From Dryobates pubescens (taxonomy: Eukaryota; Chordata; Aves; Piciformes; Picidae), in assembly GCF_014839835.1 (NCBI RefSeq), contig NC_071634.1:15792453-15856452 (forward strand): a stretch of 64,000 bases of DNA, in the 5' to 3' direction. Shown here in pieces: positions 11,040 through 27,275 of the stretch. The first letter of the stretch is position 1. Each line of letters begins with the position of its first letter. Both the position numbers and the translations under genes were made by a program. The notes beneath the pieces are model-generated. The model did no database searches and had not been told where the DNA came from. It saw only the letters and a list, made by a program, of their open reading frames with translations.

Positions 11040-14000
11040 ATGTACCGGAAGGAGCCGAGCGTCCCGCTGCGGAGCAGCAGCGCCGCTCTGTACAACAACC
11101 TGAGCGTGCTGCGGGCGGGCGGCCGGCCGCTCACCTGCTTCGGGGCTGTGCACGGGCCCAGCCTCAGCCTGGTCACTGCCGACGGGCTCGGCTTCACCCA
11201 CCGGCAGCTACCGGCCAAGGAGGCGGGCACGACCCTCAGCACCTCGCTCCTCACCCAGGTTAGGGGCTGTGGTGGGGCCATGGCCCCTTGTGGGTGGGAG
11301 AAAGGGCTCCTGGGGGGTGGTGGACGCTTCGCTGGGTAAGGAACTGGCTGATGGCTGGGGCCAGAGCGGTGGGAACTGGAGTTAAATGCAGTTGGTGGAT
11401 GGGCACCAGTGGCATCAGGACTGGGGTCGGCTCTGTTCAGTCTCTGTGCATGGGGATCGAGGCACACCCTGTGTCAGTTCACAGACAACACAAAGCTGGG
11501 CAGGAGTGTTGGCCTGCTGGAGGTCTGGGATGCTCTGCTAGATCGATGGGATGAGATTCAACAAGACCAAGTGCTGGATCCTGCACTTGGGTCACAACAA
11601 CCCCAGGAACACTCTAGACTTGGGGCAGAGTCACTGGAAAGTGCCCAGTGGAAAAGGACCTGGAAGCATTGCTTGACAGCAGCTGAACATGAGCCAGCAT
11701 GTGCCCAGACAGCATCCTGGCTTGGATCAGCAATAGTGTGGCCAGCAGGACCAGGACAGGATTGTCCCCTTGTACTCAGCACTGGTGAGACCACACCTTG
11801 AATACTGAGTTCAGTTTGGGGCCTAGTTACAGGCAGGAGTAGAGGGAGAGAGCCTCCTGAGGAGACCTTGGAGAGATCTCCCGTAGCCTGTGACAGAAGC
11901 CAGAAACAAGCCTGTCCCAGGTGAGATGGTGGGGCTTGACCCATCTTTGGCCCCCTTCTAAGCTGCCATTCCTTCCAGGCTGCATGGTGTGTCCTGCCAT
12001 CACGGGTCCTGCTGGTGCTGACCTCTCAGAAAGGGATCCAGGTGAGGAGGTTTCCGTGGAGGGTGGGAAGTGAGGTCGTGACTATGGGAGGATGAACTCA
12101 CTGTGAGGACAGCTGGGGTCTGGGGGGACCTTTGAGGGGTCCTGCTGTGTACCCAGGGAGCTGCCACTCTCTGCTGTTGTGTCTGAAGCCATAAAAGAAT
12201 CTTCCCCACCCTCTTGCCCCTCATGCTGCTGCTTTTCCTCCCCAGATGTACGAGTCTGATGGCTCCATCATGGTTTATTGGCACGCGCTGGACGTCGGAG
12301 AGCATCCTCCAGGTAAATTGGTGACACCAAGCTGAGTAGTGCAGGTGACACACCTGAGGGAGAGGATCCATCCAGAGGCACCTGGAGAGGTGGGACTGTA
12401 TGATGAAGTTCTACAAAGCCAGGTGCAAGCTCCTGGCCCTGACCTGGGGCAGTGCCCAGTATCAACATAGATTGAGGATGAAGGGCTGGAGAGCAGCCCT
12501 GAGGAGAAGGACCTGGGGGTGCTGGTGGGTGCAAAGCTGGGCATGAGCTGGCACCGAGCACTCAGTCCAGACCAAACCATGTCCTGGGCTGATCCCAAGC
12601 ACTGTGGGCAGCATTCTGTCCCTCTGCTCTGCTGAGACCCCACCTGCAGTGCTGAGGCCAGCTCTGGAGTCCTCAGCACAGACAGGGACCTGTTGGAGCA
12701 GGGCCAGAGGAGGCCACAGCAGTGCTGGGAGGGCTGGAAGCCCTCTGCTGTGAGGTCAGGCTGAGAGAGTTGGGGGTGCTCAGCCTGGAGAAGAGAAGGC
12801 TCCAGGGAGACCTTCTGCTGGTCTTTCAGTAAAGGGGCCTTTAAGAAAGCTGGAGACAGACTAGGAGGGTCTGTAATGATGGGACAAGTGGTGATGGTTT
12901 GAAACCAAAAGAGAGAGATCTAGACAAGAGAAAAGGGAGGAAGGCTTACAGTGAGGGTGGTGAGACATTGGCCCAGGATTCCCAAAGAAGTGATAGATGC
13001 CTCATGCCTGGAACCATTCCAGGTCAAGTTGTTTGGGACTCTGAGCAACCTGCCCCAGTTGCAGATGTCCCTGCTGACTGCAGGGAGGTTGAACTAGATT
13101 ATATTTAAAGGTCCCTTCCAACCCAAAGCATTCCCTGACTCCATGATTCCTGTAGTGCAGCCTGGTCCTTCCTGGCCTGGATCTCCCCCAAGCAGCCTCG
13201 CTCCCAGACCCAGCTGGGACCAAGCCAGGACAGAGCAGCTTAGCAGAAGGATCTGGAAAAAGTCTCTGCATCTTACTGCCTCTTCTGTCCTGGTGTCATG
13301 GGGCCCCAGGGAGGCTGGGAAGGGGCAGAGCAAGGGCCCAGCATGGCAGGGACAGCGCTCTCCCCGAAGACAAAGCCAGGCCGGGCTCCCGGTGCCTCGC
13401 ACCAGGGCGCTGCCCTCCCGCTTGCTGGGAACTGCCTCAGGTCAGGACCTGCTCTGGTTTCCTTTCAGCACAAGCAGTGTTTGCTCGAGGGATCTCTGCA
13501 GCTGGAGGACACTTCATCTGCGTGGGTGAGCTGGGAAGGGAAGAGGGGGCGAGGGGGGCCCCAGGGAAATTGTGGGGCCAGCTGAGGGAAACGCTGAAGT
13601 TCACCAAGGGCAAGTGCAGGGTCCTGTGCCTGGGGAGGAACAACCTCCTGCACCAGGACAGGTGAGGGGTGACCTGCTGGAAAGCTGCTCTGCAGCTTAG
13701 GACCTGGGAGTGCAGGGGGACAAGAAGCTCACTATGAGGCAGCAATGTGCCCTTGTGACCAAGAAGGCAAATGGTCTCCTGGGGTACGTGAAGAGGAATG
13801 TGACCAGCAGGTCAAGGGAGATTCTCCTGCCCCTCTATTCCACACTAGGGAGGCCACAGCTGGAGTCCAGTTCTGGGCTCTCCTATTCAAGAGGGAAACA
13901 GAACTACTGGAGAGAGTCCAGCAGAGGTTGGATGCTGAGGGGCCTGGAGCATCCCTGTGAGGAGCTGAGAGCCCTGGGGGTGTGGAGCCTGGAGATGAGC

Positions 14001-17000
14001 AGCTCCAGAGGGGAGCTGTGATACTGTGAGCTGAGCAATGGTCAGCAAGAGCTGAAGGGCAGGGGGCAAGAGGCCGGGGCCAGACTCTTCTCAGTGGTGC
14101 CCAGGGACAGGACAAGGGGCAGTGGGCACAAACTGCAACCTAGGAGGTTCCATCTGAACAGGAGGAGAAAATTCTTTGCTGTGAGACTGCAGGAGCCCTG
14201 TCTCAGGCTGCCCAGAGAGGTTGTGGAGTCTCACTCTGGAGAGATTCCAAACCCTCCTGGACATTGTGATCCTGAGCAGCCTGCTCTGGGTGACTCAGCT
14301 TTAGCAGGGGGCTTGGACTAGACAATCCCCAGAGGTCCCTTCTAACCCTACCATGCTGGGATTCTGTGAGGGGGCTGGGGTTGGCCTTGGAGCTGTTGTG
14401 GGCTGACAAGAGGGCAGCTTGGCAAGCAGCATCTATGAGGAGCAGCCCCACAGGACCAGAGGGTCTCGGGGGAAGCAAGGTGCCCTTCTGGGGCTTCATC
14501 CCCAGGATGTGAGGTGGGATGAGCCCCTCCACGCTGATCCCTGCTCTGTCCTGTCTGCAGGGACCTCCTCTGGGTCGGTGCTCGTGTTTGACATCCCCCC
14601 AAAAGGGACAAACGTCACAGTGAGCGAGGTCCTGGAGGAGCACCGCGACGCCATCACCGACATCGCCTCGGAGCTGGGCCAGGCTCCGGTATGCGGCAAG
14701 TTGGGGCCGTTGGCTGGGGGAGCTGGTGGGGTCCATGGTGCCAGAGGGGTGGCAGTGAGGACATCAGCCATCCCCTCAGCAGTCTTGGAGACACCAGCTG
14801 CAGGAGCTGAGGTTCACCCAGTCCCCAGGTGCGGCGAGCTGTTCCTGGGGTGCAGCTCCTTGCCCTGGTCCGAGCTCACAGACCAGCCCAAGCTGTCCTC
14901 ATCCCATCGGTGTCCAGCTGGTCTCTGCCTTCTTCCCCCTTTGGTCCCCACTAGCCCTGGAAACCTAAATGCTCAAGGAGAGGAGCAGCAAGGGTGGGGA
15001 AAGACCTGATCCTCACACACACAGAGCAAGGCTCATTGCTGGCCCAGAGCATCCCATGATCCATCAGGATGTGTCCCAGGGCTGTGGAACAAAAGCAAAT
15101 GAGCAAAACTGGCTGTGAATAATCAAAATTAACTAAAAGCTCCTGTGAGTTACTGCAGCAGCCCCTGAGAGAAGGGCACAGGATGTGTCCTGCCTCTGCC
15201 TCTAGGGCCATGCTGGGACACTGGGACAGGTTCCTGGACTGGGCTTCCTGCAGCTCAGCTCCTTCTGGCTGACATCTCTGCATGGAATTAGGGAATCATT
15301 TTGGTTGGAAGAGACCTTTAAGATCACTGATTCCAGCCCTTGAGCCAGCACTGCCAGGTCACCACTAAGCCATGACCCTCAGCACCACATCTCCACGGCT
15401 TTGAAACCCCTCCAGGGATGGGGACTCCATCACTGGGCAGCCTGGGCCAGCCCTTGACAACTCTTTTGGGGAAGAAGTTGTTCCTTATGTCCAATCTAAG
15501 AGTGCAGATGCACTGCCTGGCTCCTCATTATTGGCTGCCCCCTTCCCAACCAGGACACCTTCCCTAATTAGTCACATGAATGTTCCCTGGGCTGGGGCTT
15601 CCCCTGCATTAACTGATTCCAAATCAGCCTGGGTGGGGGTGGCTTCTGCAGAACCCACTCTGGTCCCTGCCCCTGCCTGTGCTGACTCCTCTGACACCTC
15701 TCTGGACTTTGCTCTGTGGTTGAGGCAAGAGACAGACCCCAGTGTGCAGTCCCAGGTGCTGGGGGGTGAGGAGTGTCAAGTTTGGGCATGGAGGGAGGGC
15801 ACACAGGGATTGTCCCTAAAATTCCTGCTGGGTGGAATTAACACTGCCCAAGGAGGATGTGCCTGAGCTGCGGTGCCCACGGGAGCCAGGCAGGCCCCCC
15901 TCGCTCACCAAAGCCATCAGCACTCCGTGACCTGTTAAACTTTAAGCTTGTTCTGCTGTTGGCTCTGGCTCTGCTCTGTAGCAGCTTCTGCGGTGCAGGG
16001 AACTGGAGCAACCAGAACTTTCTGCCAGTGTCAGAGCCAACTTGACCCCACCTCTGCTTCACAGGCTGGAGCTGGCGATGTGGTGACTGCTGATGACGCT
16101 GGCACCCTCTGTGTCTGGAGCTCTGGGGAGGAGTTCACCTTGCTCAGCAAGATCCTGGCCTTTGGGTGAGCCCATGGGTAGGAGGGAGCCACATGGTGGG
16201 GATCTCCTTGGCACCTGGTGTTGGACATCCTTGGCCAAACTGTGCCAGTGTCTGGTGAGGAGTGGGAGGACACCCAGCATCAGCCCCCAGCACACGGGTC
16301 TGGGGCTGGCAGGGGAGGAGGTGTAGCACATGTGCCTGTGCTACAGGCCTGGGGCAGTGTGGCTGACAAGCTGTCTGGCAGAAAGGGACCTGGGGGTTCT
16401 AATGGGCAAGCAGATGAATAGGAGCCAGTAGTGTGCCCAGGTGGCCAAGAAAGCCAAAGGCATCCTGGCTTGTGTCAGAAATGCTGTGTCCAGCAGGAGC
16501 AGGGAGGGGATTGTGCCCTTGTACTCAGCTCTGGTGAGGCCACACCTTGAATATTGTGTCCAGCTTTGGGCACCTCAATACGAGAGAGATGTGGAGGTGC
16601 TGGAGCCAGGGCAGAGGAGGGCAAGGAAGCTGGGAAGGGTTCTTCCCCAGCCTGACTGTTTCTGTGATTCTGTGCCCCCCCTGCCCAGCTGCTCCTGCTC
16701 CTCTGTGAAGCTGTGGCAGGGGATCGTGGCTGCGGGCTACGGGAACGGGCAGATCCGGCTGTACGAGGCAGCCAGCGGCGTCCTGCGCGCAGAGGTCAAC
16801 GCTCACGCCCGCTGGATCTACGCCCTGGACCTGGCACCACAGACAGGAAAGGTAGGCCTGGCTGTGCCATGGCTCCGTGGCACGTGTGCCACATCCTCCT
16901 CCTGCATCCCACCCCGCATCCCACCAGCCCCAGCTTGGCAAGGGGCTGCTCGCTTGCCGCAGCACGTGGCACTGCCACCTCTGTGCCGTCCCTCTGGTGC

Positions 17001-18054
17001 CCACAGCTGCTGCCCCTTCCTGTTGCAGCTGCTGTCGGGTGCAGAGGACTCCTTTGTTCATGTCTGGAAGCTCAGCAGGAACCCAGACACTGATGATGTC
17101 GAGGTGAGTCTGGGTGGTGGCAGCCCTCAGTGCGGAGCACGTGGCGCGTTCGTGGCACACGAAGATGTTGTGGGGCTGTGGTGCCACTGCTACTCTGTCC
17201 AAGCAGCGGTGGTTCTTGTGCCAGTGCTGGTTTTCCTTCCCCTGTGATGGCCACACCTCAAATACTGGGTTCAGTTTTGAGCCCCTCACTCCAAGATGGA
17301 CATAGAAGTGCTGGGGTGTGTCCAAAGAAAGAAAATGAAGCTGGGGAAGGGTCTAGAGCACAAATCTTGTGAGGAGCAGCTGAGGGAGCTGGGGTTGTTT
17401 AGTCTGGAGAAAAGGAGGCTGAGAGGAGACCTTCTGGCTCTCTACAGCTCCCTGAAAGGAAGTGGGAGCTGGCTGGGGGTTGGTCTCTTCTCTCAAGGAA
17501 CAAGTGATAGGACAAGAGGGAATGGCCTTAAGTTGTGCCAGGGGAAATTTAGGTTGGACATGAGGCACAATTTCTTCCCCTTGAGCGCTGTCAAAGCCTG
17601 GCCCAGGCTGCCCAGGAACGGAATCTCCATCCCTGGAGAGGTTTCAAAGCTGTGGGGATGTGGTGATGAGGGCCATGGCTTCGTGGTGCCCTGGCAGTGC
17701 TGGGTTAAGGGTTGGACTTGATCTTAAAGATCTTTTCCAGCCAAAATGATTCCATGATTCTATGCCATGACCCCATGGCATGGCAAGCCCACTGACCCAG
17801 CCACAGTGCCTGTCCATTGCCACACGGTGATGCCCCCGCAGGCAGGCAGGGGCCTGGCACCTGGCTGTGGTGGGTTCTGCTCTTCCTAGCCACTGCCACC
17901 GGCTGCCTCTGCCCTGCTGCAGATCGAGCACTGCCACGCCGAGTGTGTGACCGACACCCAGGTGTGTGGTGCCCGCTTCTGTGACCCCGAGGGGCTCTCC
18001 TTCGCCGTCACCGGCTACGACCTGAGCGAGATCTTCCGCTACGGCCGGGCGTAG
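11040..18054 (+). CDS. WDR54: WD repeat-containing protein 54
   Basis: Nine coding exons: 11040-11258, 11979-12041, 12246-12312, 13469-13525, 14561-14688, 16065-16165, 16689-16851, 17029-17103 and 17923-18054. They give 334 residues, as I recall the same length as human WDR54. Blocks that match the family include [93 protein letters not shown] and [19 protein letters not shown]. These are WD40 blades forming one beta-propeller, expected to act as a protein-interaction platform in the cytoplasm. The start is the first ATG after acceptor cccgcag|g. Six of its introns carry CR1 fragments. It shares its promoter with the C2orf81 homologue. Confidence 0.95.
11370..11910 (+). mobile_element. CR1 LINE fragment in WDR54 intron 1 (after the first coding exon)
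   Basis: Sense-orientation remnant of the CR1 reverse-transcriptase region. Recognisable pieces are gatgggcaccagtggc, the ttcaacaagaccaagtgctg segment and the gagaccacaccttgaatact segment. The reading frame is broken. It ends about 70 bases before the next exon. Confidence 0.85.
12319..13145 (+). mobile_element. CR1 LINE fragment beginning 6 bases after a WDR54 splice donor
   Basis: Starts with a ggtgacaccaagctgagt segment, continues through the RT-domain remnant and ends with ggtcccttccaacccaaagc and a ccatgattcc tail, the CR1 3' end. The donor of the exon ending 12312 directly precedes it. Longest CR1 copy in the window, about 830 bases, with a decayed coding frame. Confidence 0.88.
13585..14372 (+). 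mobile_element. CR1 LINE fragment in WDR54, after the VFARG exon
   Basis: Sense CR1 copy: ttcaccaagggcaagtgcag at the left, then the gccacagctggagtccagtt and gggctggggttgg segments around the 3' end. The diagnostic tail lies just before 14372: ccccagaggtcccttctaac, then a ggattctgtg end. Frames are broken. Confidence 0.88.
15283..15515 (-). mobile_element. CR1 LINE 3' fragment, antisense
   Basis: The left end reads ggaatcattttggttggaag, then agacctttaagatcac, which is the reverse complement of the CR1 3' end. The segment then reads gggatggggactccatcact and on to gttgttccttatgtccaatc, the typical upstream part in reverse. It is the only antisense CR1 in WDR54. Confidence 0.88.
16335..16676 (+). 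mobile_element. CR1 LINE fragment abutting a WDR54 splice acceptor
   Basis: Sense CR1 copy with aaggcatcctggcttgtgtc and gaggccacaccttgaatatt segments, ending in the CR1 tail tttctgtgattctgtg. The tail runs straight into the polypyrimidine tract ccccccctgcccag of the exon starting 16689, so the branch-point region of this intron lies inside the element. Confidence 0.88.
17215..17770 (+). mobile_element. CR1 LINE fragment in the last WDR54 intron
   Basis: Sense CR1 copy from about the cacctcaaatactgggttca segment through the ggagaaaaggaggctgag and ggacatgaggcacaatttc segments, to the 3' end ggacttgatcttaaagatc with a gattccatgattctatg tail. Confidence 0.9.
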
Positions 18055-19330
18055 GCTGCCGGCGGGCACGGCACAGGGACACCCAGCAGGCAACGGCGGC
18101 ACCTGGGGCTGTCGGCACCGTGAGCAAGGAGGGGGTCCCGCACCCACCCCCCGGCTTCTGCTCCGTGGCGCCCGGGGTGGAAATCTGCACGACAGCAGAG
18201 CTGAGCCAGGATCTCCCTCGCTCCCACGCCACACCTGCCCTCTGTGTGCTGTGTCCACACGGGGAGCGTGGCCTTGGAGCCGCTCCACTGCTCGGGACCC
18301 CAGGAGAGCTGGGAAGGGCCCCTCCGGCCCTCCCCGGAGGGCAGGCGGTGTTGGCAGCAGGGCTGGGAGCAGAAGCAGCTCCTCTCTTCCCAGCCTGATT
18401 CAGACGGGAGTGGGTCCAGGTCAAACCTGTGTTACACGCTGCTCCGGCCCGCAGAGCCTCGGGAGCCGGTCCCAGCCGGGGCGGTGCCGGCGTCTCCTGG
18501 GTGCAGCACCCGTGGGAGCACCCAGCCCCAAGGCGACACTTACCTGGGAGGAGGAGGAAGAGAGGAGCCTCTTCTCCTCCTCAGGGAGCTGTGGGGACAT
18601 GTGGGTTCCCATGCTGGGACTTTCCAAGCCCAGGGCTGCCGGCCAGATGTGCGAGGCCACAGCTGCGCTCAGGGCTGGAAAAGGCAGAGGCAGCTGCCAG
18701 GAGCTTTCCAGGAGCACCCCCGTGGCTCCCTGCCATGTCCTGTCCCCTCACCCCATCCCCCTGTTCTTGCCCTGTGTTCCTCCTAAGCTGGCTTTGACCC
18801 AGACCTGGAATTGGGGACTGGGGGGCAGTCACTGCACCCAGACACCCCCCAGGCTCTGCCCCAGCCCCTTCCCTGGGGGATTGCCCTGCCCAGCCCTCCT
18901 GTCCCTGCTGATGGGACACCAGAGACGAGCTTGGCCTGCAGCTCCACTCCCAGGGCCCTACAGGGATGGGGAGGGACAATGACACAGGGGGCCCCCTAAC
19001 CCGGTGCTGTGGGTTGAACTCAGCCTACTTCAGGCCCTGGGATGGGGGTAGAGCTCCCAGCCCCTCCTGCTATGCTGCAGTGAGAGCTGTGGCCAGGGAT
19101 CTGACCTGCCCCGATGCTGCCCGACCCCAAACTATGGGGACACAGACCCCTCCCCATGCACCCCAGATATCCCCCCAACCCTGTGTGCCCCAGTCATGTC
19201 CCTGCCCCAAACACCCCCATCTATCAGCTATACCCCCACACTCCTGTTCCTCACCCCCTTCCATGTGATGTGTAACCTCCTCCCTCCCCCCTCATGATAA
19301 ATGCACCTGAATAAAGCCTCCTGCCTGGCA
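18055..19330 (+). other. WDR54: Long 3' UTR of WDR54
   Basis: No coding exon, splice pattern or interspersed repeat is recognisable between the WDR54 stop and the AATAAA at 19310-19315. The stretch is therefore read as one 3' UTR of about 1.27 kb. A second, shorter transcript end inside it cannot be excluded. A small unrelated gene hidden here would have to lack a long frame. Confidence 0.55.
19310..19315 (+). terminator. WDR54: Poly(A) signal AATAAA for WDR54
   Basis: AATAAA in cctgaataaagcc, followed within 25 bases by a GT-rich stretch (tttgtgggggtgtgtctggg), the usual downstream element. Confidence 0.75.
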
Positions 19331-19450
19331 CTCCTTTGTGGGGGTGTGTCTGGGGTGCCACTCTGTGTGTGACAGCCAAGAACCCCAGGGTGGGGGACGC
19401 TGGGGGTGGGGGCAGCAGTCAGAGCAGAGCCCAGTCCCATTACAAAAGGC

Positions 19451-19456
19451 TTTATT
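19451..19456 (-). terminator. Poly(A) signal AATAAA for the RHOBTB-family gene
   Basis: TTTATT on the plus strand, AATAAA on the minus strand, about 1.07 kb downstream of the stop codon at 20528-20530. It faces the WDR54 signal with roughly 100 bases between the two predicted transcript ends. Confidence 0.7.
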
Positions 19457-19984
19457 AAAGGTTAAAACAGCCGCTGCTGAGGCATGGGCAGCCCCGCTCA
19501 CAGTGCTGGGGGGCCCTGGGAGGGGGGCCCGAGGGCCGGTGTGCTCATGGGGTGGGGGTAAAAAAGTGTAAAAACGGTTGTGCAGTTCAGCCTGGAGAGC
19601 CCAGGCTGGGGACAGTGACCCCCACGCTGCCAGGGTGACACAGCCCACGTGTGGCACAGCGGGGGCACGTCCAAGGCACGGAGATGAGCTGGGAGGGGGG
19701 GCACAGGCTGCCCACCCCCCCAGCAAAAGCAGCCCTTATAACCACACAAGCACCCAGGGACTCCCATGCCCACCCCCCAACCCCACTCACAGCTTGGCCC
19801 CCCCATTGCCTCTGGCAGGGGGAAAATACAGCACCAGAAAGCCCTGTCCGGGGAGCACCCGGCATGGAGCGGGGACCGGGAGGGGAGGAGGAGGCTGGCA
19901 GAGTGCCCCCCCCTGCCCAGCCCCACAATACTGCTCGGTCAGAGGTAGCACCAGCGTTGACCAGGGTGGAGGGAGCCCTGCTGG

Positions 19985-20345
19985 CATGGCACAGCTTGGC
20001 AAGGCTGAGACAGGTTGGCACAGCACAGCATGGCTGGCACAGCTTGGCACAGCTCGGCATGGCCTGCAGAGCTCAGCACGACTCAGTCTGGCCGGTACAG
20101 CTTGGCATGGCTGGTACAGATTAGTATAGCTGGCATGGCTTGGCATGGCTGGCACAGATTGGTACAGCTGACACAGACTGGCATGGCCAGCATAGCTCAG
20201 CACAGCTTGGCAAGGCTGGCACAGCTTGGCGTGGCTGGCACAGCTGGGCACGGCCAGCAGAGCTTGGCGTGGCCGGCATGGCTGGGCACAGCTTGGTGTG
20301 GCTGGCACAGCTTGGCATGGCTGGCACGGCTCAGCACAGCTCGGC
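19985..20345. repeat. Ten-base minisatellite in the 3' UTR of the RHOBTB-family gene
   Basis: Degenerate array of about 10-base units such as ggcacagctt and ggcatggctg, some 35 in all. Being transcribed, it would lie in the 3' UTR of the minus-strand gene and can pair locally (TGCCA/TGGCA half-sites). Confidence 0.85.
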
Positions 20346-20527
20346 CACGCTCCCGTGCCGGTGAAAGGCACGGAGGGACAGGGAGGGGGAGGATGAGCCA
20401 CGACCCAGCAAGCGCCTGTAAACAGCCGGGACGGGGGGCACCGGGGGGTACCAGCTGCCCTCTGGGGCGTGGGGCCGAGCGGGCATGCACATTCCCCCCC
20501 AGTCCCATCCGTGCCCCCCTGCCCGGC

Positions 20528-26897
<6,370 letters not shown>

Positions 26898-27149
26898 TCA
26901 CCGGTGACGCCGGTCGCACCACTTCTCGCCAGTATGAACTACCAGTACGAGCATGCATGAGTGGAACCAGTGATATCAGAGCGTCCCAGTACAAACCCGC
27001 ACTCCAGTAACACCACGCGGGGCGCAAGCATTGCCACTGGGCACAGACAGTGGGCTGGGGGTGTCCGTGGGCAGAGGGGCCCGGGGACACCTCCAGCCCA
27101 AAGTCCCATTTTAAGGCATTTTAAGGTCTGAACCTACATCCCGGACAAG

Positions 27150-27275
27150 GACCCTTCCCCAGTACCGGTTGCTCTCGGCTCCGCCCGGCCCCGCCCGGTG
27201 CAGCCGGTCCCGCCCGTGGGCGGTGGGGCGGGGCGGGGAGGCCACGGGGCCGCGGGCGGCGAGACCGGGACCGGG
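27150..27275 (+). promoter_or_regulatory. CpG-island promoter of the drebrin-family gene
   Basis: Directly upstream of the ATG at 27276 are repeated GGGCGG and CCCGCCC words (ccgcccggccccgcccggtg, ggggcggggcggggagg). No TATA box is seen. Exact transcription start unknown. Confidence 0.5.

Noticed and set aside
13710-17721. Short open frames resembling reverse transcriptase
   Set aside because: Decayed pieces of CR1 LINEs inside WDR54 introns, not host genes.
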